39,038 nt of DNA from Reclinomonas americana ATCC 50394 (Eukaryota > Jakobida > Jakobea > Jakobida). Made by a program: the position numbers and the translations under genes. Of the stretch, positions 10,178 to 20,331 are shown piece after piece. The stretch lies in assembly GCA_048213135.1 (NCBI GenBank), contig PS015335.1, positions 1-39,038 of the forward strand. The letters run 5' to 3'. Below the pieces are notes generated by a model. It was not told the DNA's origin. It saw only the letters and a program-made list of their open reading frames with translations, and did no database searches. The number at the start of each line of letters is the position of its first letter. Within the stretch, counting starts at the first letter, position 1.

Positions 10178-12392
10178 ATGTGGAGCATCGACCGCGCAGT
10201 GTTGCAAGCGGCGCACGAGTGGGCGAGCAGTGGAGACCGCCGATGCGCGTGGCTGGTGTCACCAGACTAGTTGCGCGCGCACACATACACACACACGCAC
10301 ACTGCATTGCATGCTGATACACTCACACAGCATCAAGACCGCCATTGTGTGGCTTGTGCGATGCGTGTCGGCTGACTTGGAGCACGAGTGGCACGAGAGC
10401 AACTCTCTCTTACCGGCGGGAGTGAGCATCTGTGGAATCGTCTCTCCCAAACGCGTCAATGTGCCAGCCTCGGTGTCTCTGGGACTCGTGCACGGTGTTG
10501 TCGACAGTGGTGCTTCACCAGTCGCATGGTCTGTGGCTGGTGTGGAGGCAGTGGACCAGCTGGCAGTGCACGTGTTGCGTGAGGCTGTGTGTGTGGCCTC
10601 GAGGACCACTCTGCGATCGGCGCGCTTTGTGCCGCGAGCGACGCATGCGATGCCTGTGGGTGTACCGACGGCACTGGTGGCGCTGGCGGGACGACGAGCG
10701 GCGACACCGGTGCAGCAGGTGTGGTCGGCGGCGGCGGTGGAGTTGCCGAGTGGTCGTGTGGTGCGTGTCCCCTGTGAATAGTGTTTTTTTCGCTGCGTCT
10801 CACTGCTGCCGGCAGGGCGTGCCTTTGTGCGTTCCGCTGGCACTGCTGTACTCGGCCGGCCAGCCACCTGCGGCGCAGGCGCAACCGGGAGGCGGAGTGT
10901 GCGCCGTGCGCAGCAGCAGCACCGTCAAGGATGCCGACAGCAATCGTGTCTTGTCGTTTGACTGCGTGGCCGTGGCCGTGGTCAAGGCCGACGAGGCGTC
11001 GACAGCCGAGGCAGTGAAGGCACTGGAGGCCAACATGCGCCGACAAGTGGAGTCTGTTGGCGGCGAGGTGATGTCGACGGATTGCATGCATGTCTGTGTT
11101 TGTGTGTGCGAAAGCTCACAAGCAGTCTCGCAGACGCAGCGTCTTCGCTCGTGCTGGTTCCAGCCGTCGCACGATTTGGTGGCCACGGCTGCAGGCGCAG
11201 TGCCGCCACCGTTCCCCATTTGTCGCCAATTTGCCGACAATGAGCCCGACAGTGCAGACAGGCGGCGTGAGGTGCATGTGCGTTGCAGTTTGCCGGACGA
11301 CCGACCCTTTGTGAGACAGGCGCAAGCACTGGACCTCGTGGAGTCTAGTTGCGTGCCTCCCATCCCCATTGCACAGGTTGTGCACGCGTGTTAACATTTG
11401 CAGTGCCGACAGCAGCAGCAGCGACGGCAGCCACGTCCACGGCGAAATCAGCTGCGGCCGACGGTGGTGCCGGTTCATCATCGGCCGCGCCTTCACTGCA
11501 GCGGCGATTGCAGAACGTGCACACGACGCTGGCGCTGCCCGAGCTCGCCGGCAACCCCACAGTGTCTCTCGTGCGTGGTGTGTACGACTATTACCATTAC
11601 AAGCAGGACTCGTTCGACGACGATGGCTGGGGCTGTGCGTACCGCTCGCTGCAGACCATCTGCTCGTGGTTTGTCCGACAGGGCTATCTGGAGAGCGATG
11701 GTCGCATCCCAGAGGGGTGCGTCCATGTATTGAGACGCGTTGTGTCGTCCTTTTCTGAACACCACCCACATGCAGATTTGTTGCCGTGGGAGTGCCGTCT
11801 CATCGCACCATCCAGGAGACACTCGTCAAGGTCTCCCCTCACATCCCTCTTCCCTCCTCCTTTCTCGCCCGCTGCTGACAAGTGGTGACGGAACGCAGGC
11901 GGGCAGTGCTCAGCGGTCCCTCATCGGATCGCGACAATGGATCGGCTCACAGGAGGTGGGCACATGCTGCGAGAAGATCCTCGGCATTGAGTGGCGCGTG
12001 CACAACATGAGCCGTGGGTCGGAGCTGAGCGACATGAGCTGTGCGCGCGTGGTGCAAAACCATTTTGAGACGCAGGGCTCGCCCATCATGATTGGTGAGT
12101 TGTGGCAGGCGGTGACGCACTCGCTCGACTCCCGCCCCCCGACTGACACCAAAAATGCAGGCGGTGGACAGTACGCGTACACGATCCTCGGCGTCGCCTT
12201 CAACGACGTCGGCGACGTGCGGTACCTGATCCTGGATCCCCACTACGTGGGCAAGGACGCGCTGCCGGCCATCTTCAAGTGGGGAGGCGTGGCATGGTTC
12301 CGGCCGGCAGACAAATTCGACCNNNNNNNNNNNNNNNNNNNNAACAGGCCTACTACAACCTGTGCTTGCCGCTGCGACCGGCTGCAGTCTGA
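10178..12392 (+). CDS. UFSP2: Ufm1-specific protease 2 (UFSP2)
   Basis: Six or more exons: 10178-10269, 10331-10760, 10816 onward, 11404 onward and so on, ending at TGA 12390-12392. The C-terminal peptidase C78 domain is unmistakable: [20 protein letters not shown] carries the catalytic Cys, [11 protein letters not shown] and GSPIMIGGG are conserved structural segments, LILDPHYVG carries the catalytic Asp and His, and the end is [16 protein letters not shown]2 cleaves the Ufm1 precursor and removes Ufm1 from ER-associated targets. The N-terminal half (start [10 protein letters not shown]; a second in-frame ATG lies at 10151) is the family's variable part. Introns at 10270-10330 and 11348-11403 both start GTTGCG and both restore frame exactly. 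A 20-N gap (12323-12342) interrupts the last exon just before the conserved AYYNLCLP. Confidence 0.93.
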
Positions 12393-12683
12393 CCATCTGG
12401 ATACGCAGTTGAAAGAGAGGCAATGCGCGGCTGGTGAATGGTGCTGGGCGCCGTAGAGTCAGTTACAAGGCTGGAATCGATTCACTCATCCATTGTCCAC
12501 CACAGTCCACAGCCACTGCACAGCTCCAGCAACACTGCGCAGCAGTGGGTACACACACACACACACATTGGAGAAGGCGACCACCACCTCTCCGTATAGA
12601 TCACGCAACGCAAACAGAACACGATACGCACACACACACACAACATGCAACACGAAAAGAAAGAGAAAAAGAAACAGGAAATT
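12393..12683. other. Convergent 3' intergenic region with CA repeats
   Basis: The space between the UFSP2 and PPP4C stop codons holds two short CA runs (about 12551-12568 and 12629-12642) and an A-rich stretch. I see no gene in it. Confidence 0.7.
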
Positions 12684-14506
12684 TTACTGCATACACAAAC
12701 ACAACGGATGGCAGTGAGCGAACTGGTGGGGCGTGAAGAGAGCGCACACGATAAAACGCAACGAGGAAATAGTCGGCGCACGCGCGCTTTGCGGGCACTC
12801 CACGAGCATCCTGCGGTGCGGCGTCGAAGATCTTGAAGGTCTTGTGCGAGTGCTCGTCGAGCTCCAGGATTGCTGCCACGTTTCCACATCGGTAGCAGTA
12901 GTTCGGTGCACTANNNNNNNNNNNNNNNNNNNNNNNNNNNNTTAGTGCAAGAAGGAAAGTGAGTTACGTTTCGCAAGCGGTTGCTACCGGCGGAGATCGG
13001 GAGAGAACGTACCTCCACACAGTGACAAGGGTCTCGCTGAACATGTGTTTGTAGCCCTCCATTACGAGCTGATGCGCTCGGCAGATTAGATCCAGATGAT
13101 TTGTAGTGTTGAACTGCGCCGCGAAACGAGAGTGAGCACGATGGCAAACGAAGCGTGCGATGCCTGAAAACCAACCTGCTGTACAACGTCGCCACCAAAC
13201 AGGTAGCCGGCACCACGCGGGCTCAGTCCCCACCCGTCAATGTCTTCGGGGTCGGACCACAACAAGTCGCACATGGCGCCATCGTGTGGCACCTCCAGCT
13301 TGCGGTCAATTGTGCGGATCTGCATCAAGCGAGTGGCACGAGTATTGAGTGCACAAGAGAAGCGATCATCGCTCGGCACGCGCGCCCGACACGACACGGA
13401 ACCTGATCGAGCGTGTTGATGGATGGCGACAAGCCACCGTGCACGCAAAAGATCTTGTCTTCGATCAGCGCCGACAGCGACAGGTAGTCGAACACCTCAG
13501 TGCAGTAGCGCCACACATTGACACTGCCGTACTTGCGCAGGCACTCGTCGTAGAAGCCATACACCTGCGTAATCTGGCGCGACTCGTGGTTTCCTCGAAT
13601 CAGCGTGATCCGATCCGGGTACCGCACCTGCAACGCACGTCACACATTCGCTCTCCGCACGCGTCACCGCCCGCACATCGCACGCACCTTGAGCGCCAAC
13701 AGCAGCAAGAAGGTCTCCACCGAGTAGAACCCTCGATCCACAAAGTCGCCCACTGATGCACGAACGCACAAATAGAAAACACAGTAAGCACGCGATGCTT
13801 ACACAGCGCGCACACGCTCGATCACAGTGGCGCAACTGAAGAGGTAGTTGGTGTCGGGCACGTCGCCACCGACCTTGAACAACTGCGCGACCATAACGAA
13901 TTAGCACGCGCGCGCGCGATCGAACAGCACTCTGCGGATGTGACTTGCCTCTCTCAGATCATAGTACTGGCCGTGGATATCACCACAGATCTGTGCGTGC
14001 GATACAAGAGAGACAGAGAGAGACAGAGAGAGTGGGCGGGAAGGACATGTCACACACAGAGCGCGCGACATGTCAAAAGTGTGGGTAACTGTGACGGGAG
14101 CGTCGACGCGTTGCACGTTGGATTCCTACGCAAACCACAACGCGCGTAAGAGAGAGAGAAGAAAGACAGCAATCAGAGAGTCCACTGAGATAAATATAAT
14201 AAAAGTCACCTCAATGAGGATTTCCTTGGCCTTGCTGCACAGCTCCTTGACCTACGCGCACAAGAAGAGCGACACAGTGTCGTGTGTGAGAGAGAGAGAG
14301 AGAGAGCACGCGCGTGTGCGTGGCCATGGCTCTCGCGCGCGCTCACTCACCTCGCTCTCCTTGATGATCTCGCACTTCTTCAGCTGCTCAATCTGCCTGT
14401 CGAGATCGCTGCGACAAGCCAGACACAGTGTGATGAGCGATGATCATTCATCATCATGCGACAACTCAGTATGGCCACACTCCACAAAAGAGAACCTCTG
14501 CGACAT
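12684..14506 (-). CDS. PPP4C: Serine/threonine protein phosphatase 4 catalytic subunit
   Basis: Twelve exons rebuild a near-complete PP4 catalytic subunit: start [17 protein letters not shown], metal-binding motifs GDIHGQ, GDFVDRG, RGNHES and HGGLSP, the run [16 protein letters not shown] that separates PP4 from PP2A and PP6, and the methylated C-terminus ADYFL. PP4 dephosphorylates nuclear and centrosomal targets in DNA repair and microtubule control. Introns are remarkable: five donors begin GTT with non-GTTGCG sequence (GTTCTC at 14495, GTTACC, GTTCCG, GTTGGT) or GTTGCG (13836, 12762), and one intron (13883-13948) begins GCAAGT. The last intron, 12687-12762, falls between the final Leu codon and the TAA, so the terminal exon begins with the stop codon. 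A small gap (12914-12941) sits in the intron before APNYC. Confidence 0.95.
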
Positions 14507-14679
14507 GGTGTTGCCCGGTGGAGGATGATCGCTGGCTTTTTTGTGACGAGGGGAGGAAACAGAAGAGAGGAGCCACACTCGCTGTCTGCTTGCTGCTGCG
14601 CCCAACTCGCTCTCACGCCTGCTTCTGTGAACGTTGTGTTTCGCGCGATTTTCGTCGATCCGTCGTCGGCGGGGGGGTG

Positions 14680-14946
14680 NNNNNNNNNNNNNNNNNNNNN
14701 NNNNNNNNNNNNNNNNNNNNNNNNNNNNNNNNNNNNNNNNNNNNNNNNNNNNNNNNNNNNNNNNNNNNNNNNNNNNNNNNNNNNNNNNNNNNNNNNNNNN
14801 NNNNNNNNNNNNNNNNNNNNNNNNNNNNNNNNNNNNNNNNNNNNNNNNNNNNNNNNNNNNNNNNNNNNNNNNNNNNNNNNNNNNNNNNNNNNNNNNNNNN
14901 NNNNNNNNNNNNNNNNNNNNNNNNNNNNNNNNNNNNNNNNNNNNNN
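14680..14946. other. Assembly gap (267 N)
   Basis: The gap lies between the PPP4C start and the recognisable part of the Man1/Src1-like gene, and very likely hides that gene's start. Confidence 0.95.
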
Positions 14947-16844
14947 TCGTGCGACGGCGGCGACGGCGTCGAGTGCGCAGCCGGCGTCGTCGTTTGCCAC
15001 GCCACGTGTGGCCACGCGTGCGACACGTGCCTCCATGTCTACCTTCTCGGCCTCTGCGGCGCACGGCGGCGGCGATGTGACGGCCTCGACGCCGGAGAAT
15101 CCGTTTGGCAGCGTCACCTCGGCGACGGTGCGTGCGGCTGACAACTTGCGTCGCTCGGCCACGGCGCGTCTGCAGAGTCAGACGCAGACGCAGCAGCAGC
15201 AGCAGCAAGGTGGGGCAGGTGGCAGTGGTCTGCATTCGGCGTCGTTGGCGGCGGCAGGTGCGGCTCCCGCAGGGCGCATGTCCACCACGTATGAAGACGC
15301 CGAATCGCGTGACGATCCGGTGTTTGCCGTGCGCTCCAGCACCGCCTGGTCGACGGCACCATCGACCACACTCGTGGCCTCACCGCAACCGAGTGGTGTG
15401 CTGTCAGCGGCCGCCGAGGGTGTGCGATCGCCGCAGTTGTCGACGCAGAGCCCGTATCCGGCCGCGTTGCGACGAGCTGCTGCCGCCGATGGTGAAGGCA
15501 GTGGTCGCGTGCCGTTTGCTCCCGAGTCGGAACCGCCAACCACTCCCGCCCTCGGCAGTGTGGACTTTCAGGAGAAGACGACGGTGGTGGACACGGCGTC
15601 GTTCTGTGTCATGGTGCTGGCGATTGTGGTCTTTGCCGTGCTGGTGATGATGCTGCTGCGTCAGAACGCAGAGGTGTCGCCGGCGGTGCATGTGGGTGGG
15701 GCGGAAGATACACGGATACTGCCATTCTGCGATTCGTTCCGCGGCAGTGCGGAGATGACCCGGGAACAGCAGCTGAAGTTGAAGAATTGTGCCGTGTGCC
15801 CCGAACACGGCTTGTGTCAAGATGGTGAGCAGGGGTGTGTGGGAATGTGCACAGTAGCGTGTGTTGTGCTGATCCTCCGCGCAGGTGCACTCGAGCAGTG
15901 TGAACCGCCGTATCACAAGGCCAAGGTGCCGATGCCGCCGTCACCTCGCGCCCCGTCGTTCAGCTGTGTGAAGGACGCCTCGCTGAATGAGCTGGCGAAC
16001 CAGGCTCTCGTGCAGGTTTTTTCTTTTTGTGTTGCACGGCCAGTGTGTTTATTCTTACACTCTCGTCAGATTCAACGCGAGGCTGCGCGGCTCAAGGGTC
16101 TGGAGGTGTGCGGCCAGCCGCTGGAGAATGGATCGTGCATTCCATTCAGTACTATTCGTGACGAGATTGTGGCGCCGTTGATGAAGGAAGACAACCGCCT
16201 GCCGGCGCTGAAAAGCCTCGTGGAGCACGAGCTGAAGAAGGAGTCGTTGCGCTCGCTCAAGTTGCATCTGGGGCGCGTGGTCACCATTCGCGTCGGCGCG
16301 CGCACCGAGGAGCAGTGCGTGGAGAGCTTGCATGCTGAAATCTCGGCTGTGTGTCGTGCACGCTTCTGGTTGATGCAGAATTGGTGAGCGGCGGTGGTGA
16401 ACAAGGGAGCGGGTGAGAGCTTGCTTGAATTCTCACACAACGCGCAGGAAGTACCTGGCCATGGCGGGTGGATCGCTGCTTCTGCTCTTGCTGGTGGTTC
16501 GCTGGCGCCGCCGGCTGGCCCACATTGATCACCTGAAGAAGCGCATCTGGTACCGCGTGGTACAATTCGTGCAGGAGCACGGGCGAGTGCGCGAGACCGA
16601 GATGCGACACAAGCTGTTGCGCCACTACACTGCGGGCGAGAAGGCCGAGTACTCGTCGCCGCAGTTTGAGAAGGCGTGGTATCAGATGGTGCGTGACGCG
16701 AAGTGGGGTAATGGTGTTGAGGAGGGCCTGTGATCTCACTCTTTTTGTGCATAGACCGAGGTCGACATGCGGTACCAGAACCACATCAAGAGTCGATACA
16801 TGCAGGGCGGCGATCGGGAGTGGTTCATCGAGTCGCAGTCGTAA
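14947..16844 (+). CDS. Man1/Src1-type inner nuclear membrane protein (MSC domain), N-terminus in gap
   Basis: The readable part begins with a Ser/Ala/Gln-rich nucleoplasmic region, then a first membrane segment (FCVMVLAIVVFAVLVMMLL), a lumenal region with the Cys pattern of the Man1-Src1 C-terminal domain (FCDSF, NCAVCPEHGLCQDG, CEPPY, FSCVKDAS), a second membrane segment (YLAMAGGSLLLLLLVVRW) and a winged-helix-like tail that ends in TEVDMRYQNHIKSRY and stop TAA 16842-16844. Proteins of this family tether chromatin and nuclear pores to the inner nuclear membrane; a LEM or HeH domain is expected before the gap but cannot be seen. Introns follow LVQ (starting GTTTTT), QDG, QNW and WYQM. The gene is divergent from PPP4C. 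Confidence 0.8.
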
Positions 16845-17196
16845 GGAGAGAAGGAGAAGAAGAAGAAGCGAGAAGAAGGAGAAGAGAACACAGGAATAGG
16901 CAGTGAATTCGAAGGAAGATCTGAGTACGAGTCCGGCAGGAGAAGCCTCTGTGTTCTTGCGCTGCGGTGCTCGTGGAGAGCGCTGACTAGCAATCACTTT
17001 GCCGGCGGAGCGCTGCGATGCAGATCGAAGTTCTCGAATTGTCTCCGAGAATCCAACGAACATACCATGCACAAGTATGCCAAGAGAAATCCAACGAACA
17101 TGCATGCACAACAAGTTTGCCAAGAGAAGTCAGTCAAGCTTTCGCAGGGCAGAGTGCACTCTTGGTAAGGGTACGTTTGCCGAGCCTCATGTGAGA
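16845..17196. other. Intergenic region upstream of tRNA-Glu
   Basis: It starts with a purine-rich GAAGAA tract (about 16845-16895) after the MSC gene and then carries a tandem duplication (listed separately). No coding sequence is supported. Confidence 0.6.
17050..17127. repeat. Imperfect tandem duplication of about 39 bp
   Basis: Two adjacent copies share AATCCAACGAACAT, ATGCACAA and GTxTGCCAAGAGAA; the second copy has a short insertion. They lie 70 bp upstream of the tRNA gene. Confidence 0.75.
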
Positions 17197-17269
17197 TCCC
17201 CGATAGTCTAGGCGGTTAGGACAGTAGTCTCTCACACTGCAAACCCGGGTTCAACTCCCGGTCGGGGAG
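17197..17269 (+). tRNA. tRNA-Glu (CUC)
   Basis: A 73-nt cloverleaf without intron. The acceptor stem TCCCCGA pairs perfectly with TCGGGGA at 17262-17268, followed by discriminator G. The anticodon arm GTAGT/ACTGC encloses loop CTCTCAC, giving anticodon CUC. The T arm is CCGGG-TTCAACT-CCCGG, which also supplies a B box (GGTTCAACTCC). A T-rich stretch starting about 17277 would terminate RNA polymerase III. The CCA end is not encoded, as is normal for eukaryotes. Confidence 0.95.
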
Positions 17270-17367
17270 TCCTTACTTTTTGATTTTTTTTATTTCTTTT
17301 TGCTCCCATCATCATCCACTCAATCCAATCAATCTACTCTGTTTGTTCTTTTCCTTTCCCTTCAACA

Positions 17368-20273
17368 ATGTCAGGCATCCCATCGTCTCCATCAGGCGGC
17401 GCCGAGCGTGTTCCCATGCTTGCGCGCTATGGCGAGGATGAGGAGCACAGCTCGTCTGCGTCTGCAGCTGCTGATCGAAGTGGAAGTGGAGGAGGAGGTG
17501 CAGGAGGAGAGGCAGCAGATGGAAGTGCGATTGGAGACGAGCACCCGCTGCCGTACAACAGCATCGCGCCTGTGTTGACGTGCCCAGTGTGCTACAACAT
17601 CTTTGCAGTTGAGCATTTGTGTGTGCACACACGCGCGCGCACAGAGTAGAAGAGTATATGAGAGAGAGAGAGAGAGAGAGGCATAGGCGCGCACGCACAC
17701 GCGCGTTGATGCTCATTGAGAGAGACAGCCGTGTATGATGTGTTCTGACGCATTCTCTTGTCTCTCCTCATTGTTTTGCTGTCAGCAACATGAGTTGTCA
17801 CACGCACACACGCACACACACTCTCTCCTTGTCCTCTCTCTCTCTCTCTCTGGTGAGATGAGTTACATGCCTCTCTTTCCCCTTGCACTTGTCTCTCTCT
17901 TCATAGTTTGCTGTCAACAAAATGAATTGACACACTCTGCTCTTCCCTCTTTGCTTCCTTGTCTCTCTCTCGCTGGTGAGATGAGTTACATGCCTCTCTT
18001 TCCCCTTGCACTTGTCTCTCTTCCTCGTCTTGGTGTCAACAAGATGAGTTGACTGTTCTTCCCTCTTTGCTTCCTTGTCTCACTCTCTTCCTTGCACTTG
18101 TCTCTCGTTCTCGTCAAGATGAATCGCACACCCTTGTCTCGCTCTGTTCACATGCTTGTCATCTTCGATGAGAGGTGCAACTGCTTTGTGCGCGCACTCC
18201 ACTCACTTGCGCACTCTCCCTCCCTCCCTCCATCCTTCCACAGGATCCTCGAGGTGTGTGGCCAGTGTCGCTGTTGTGCTTGTTGTCATTTGGGTCGCTG
18301 ATGTTGTTCCCCCACCAGTGTTGCCGTGCGGTCACTCGTTCTGCCTCGAGTGCATTCGAGCCATGTGTGCGTTTCTTCTGTCGATACCTTGTTCGTGAGT
18401 GACCACCACCACTCACAGGCGCTCTGATGCAGTGAAGCGACAGGCGTTGCACTGCCCGATCTGCCGCACAGTCCACATGTACAACGCGTCCACCTTTCAC
18501 CGGTTTGTCACTCGTGCGTGCGTGTGCTGCTCCTCTGTGCCCCCCTCACTCAGCGGTGTGCATGGATGGTCAGGCTACCCAAGAACTACATTGTCGTCGA
18601 CCTCATCGATCGAGTGCAAGAGACGGCAGGCTTGTCGGTGGTGCGTCTCGCTGTGTTCTTGTCGTGTTGTTGTTGTTGTTGTCTGTCGTGTGTTTCTCAT
18701 GAAAAAAAACACAGCGGGCACTCGGTCTGCAAAGCGAAGCGGCCAAGGCCAGTTTGCGCGACAGCAGCATGGAACCAACGTTGTATCCATCGCTGCGCGC
18801 GTATGTAAACTACGACCAAACGTATCCACGGCAGCTTGAATTCAACCCGGTGGTGAAGGACCAGTTGCTGTACGGCACACTGACCGGCGAACTGGTGCTG
18901 TGTGATGTCGGCCGACAGGAGGAGCTGGGCAGGCAATGGATGGGGTTGCGTTGACAGTCATTCTCCCGTCCCCTCGCCTTTCCCCTTCTCACCCTGCTCC
19001 TGCAGGTCCGCGGAGGGCGCACAAGATTGCGTCCTCGGAATCTCCTTCCTCAAATCCACCCCCAACAAGGCCATTGTGGGCCTGGCCAAGGGACGCATCT
19101 CGATGATTGACTCGGAGCTGCTGAGAGATCCGCACCAGAAGTGCGCGCTGCACGAGTACGAGCCGTTTGAGCGGCTGACGCACATTTCCACCAACTCGCT
19201 GGACACGCAGTACCTTGTCTGTTGCGTCAGCTTTGTTATGTGCGTGTAGCTTTCTGCCCCCTCTCACAACGCACTCTAGGCGGCGGCCCCACTGGTGTCA
19301 AGATCTTCGACATTGAGACGTCGGCGATGGTGCACTCACTAGAAAACATTCACCAATCCAACATCAACATTTCGCGCTTCGCCAACAACACGCCGCACTT
19401 CTTCGTCACCTCCAGCTTTGACGGATCTATCAAGTTCTGGGACATGCGACGATCAACACGCGAGCCCGTGTACACGCGCTACTCGAGCACCAAGGTGCTG
19501 ATGGTGGCGTGGTCGCCGGACGATCAGTACATCGCCTCGTCGGCCACCGACAATGATGTGCGACTGTACCACTCCATGTCCGGCAATCTGTTGCACCAGT
19601 TGCGTTCTGCGCGGCCGCGATGTCCGGGAAGGAGCAGAAGTGTGTTTGCTTATGCGTGTCTTGATCTTTCTTTGGCAGGTACGGCATCCCCAAGCTGCGG
19701 CACGATCGCAACTTTACGCGTTCGTATTTCCTGCAAGACTCGCAGTACTTGGTGTCGGGAAGCTGCTGTGAGAGGTAACGGCAAAGAGATGCGCGCGGCG
19801 CACTCCATTCTCCGCGCTCACTTTGTGATGTGACAAACAGTTTGATCCGCGTCCTCAACGTCCGCACGGGCCAAGTGACCTGCCAGATTCCAGTGGACGG
19901 CGAGCACGGCTCCGAGTCGCTGTGTGCGTAGTGGACCACGAGCACACACACACACACACAATCCCTCGCTCACTTGCTCACTCCACAGACATTCAAACTC
20001 TGCGTGGCGATCCGGTGACTCCCCGGCGCTTTGCCGTCCTCGCCTCGTAGTTGCGTCGCAGTACGTACAATCGCGCGAGTCTGTGCACAGACGCCTGAAA
20101 ACAACTTCTTCCTGCACAGCGCCGAGCACGACCACCCCAACGAAATCATTGGCGTGGACCTGGAAGACAACTGGGACGACGTGCCCGCTGCAGGAGGCAG
20201 CGGAGCAGCAGCAGCAGCAGCCGCCGCTGCAGCCGCAGCATCCGCCAAGAACGGACCGCCCGGTCGTCCTTAA
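17368..20273 (+). CDS. RING finger-WD40 repeat protein, putative E3 ubiquitin ligase
   Basis: The start MSGIPSSPSG leads through an acidic, Gly-rich segment to a C3HC4 RING assembled from several exons: LTCPVCYNIFA, a 10-nt microexon (18244-18253), VLPCGHSFCLECI and LHCPICR, then LPKNYIVVDLIDRV. The rest is a WD40 propeller with VGGPTGVKIFD-like and FFVTSSFDGSIKFWDMR blades, NFTRSYFLQDSQYLVSGSC and IQTLRGDP. The latter segments recall a conserved plant/protist WD40 family of unknown role, though I cannot name it. RING plus WD40 suggests a single-subunit ubiquitin ligase whose propeller selects the substrate, by analogy with COP1. The tail is Ala-rich and ends GPPGRP. Introns at 18945, 19221 and 19599-19678 start GTTGCG; the first (17608-18243) starts GTTGAG and is unusually long. 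The junction near 20046-20093 does not resolve cleanly in phase. Confidence 0.78.
17781..18110. repeat. Intronic minisatellite, about three 120-130 bp units
   Basis: Copies start at the GTCAGCAA/GTCAACAA boxes at 17781, 17913 and 18034. The first two share a near-identical block from GGTGAGATGAGTTACATG through CCCCTTGCACTTGTCTCTC; the second and third share the CTTCCCTCTTTGCTTCCTTG block. The array fills most of intron 1 of the RING-WD40 gene. Confidence 0.85.
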
Positions 20274-20331
20274 CGCGTTGTGGATTCCCTCCATGAGAAA
20301 AGCATCCGTCCACCGTCACCAGCAGCGCAAG

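Noticed and set aside
17735-18052. Plus-strand reading frame with repeated hydrophobic GEMSYMPLFPLALVSL segments
   Set aside because: It lies wholly inside the minisatellite of intron 1 of the RING-WD40 gene; the repetition reflects the DNA repeat, not a protein.
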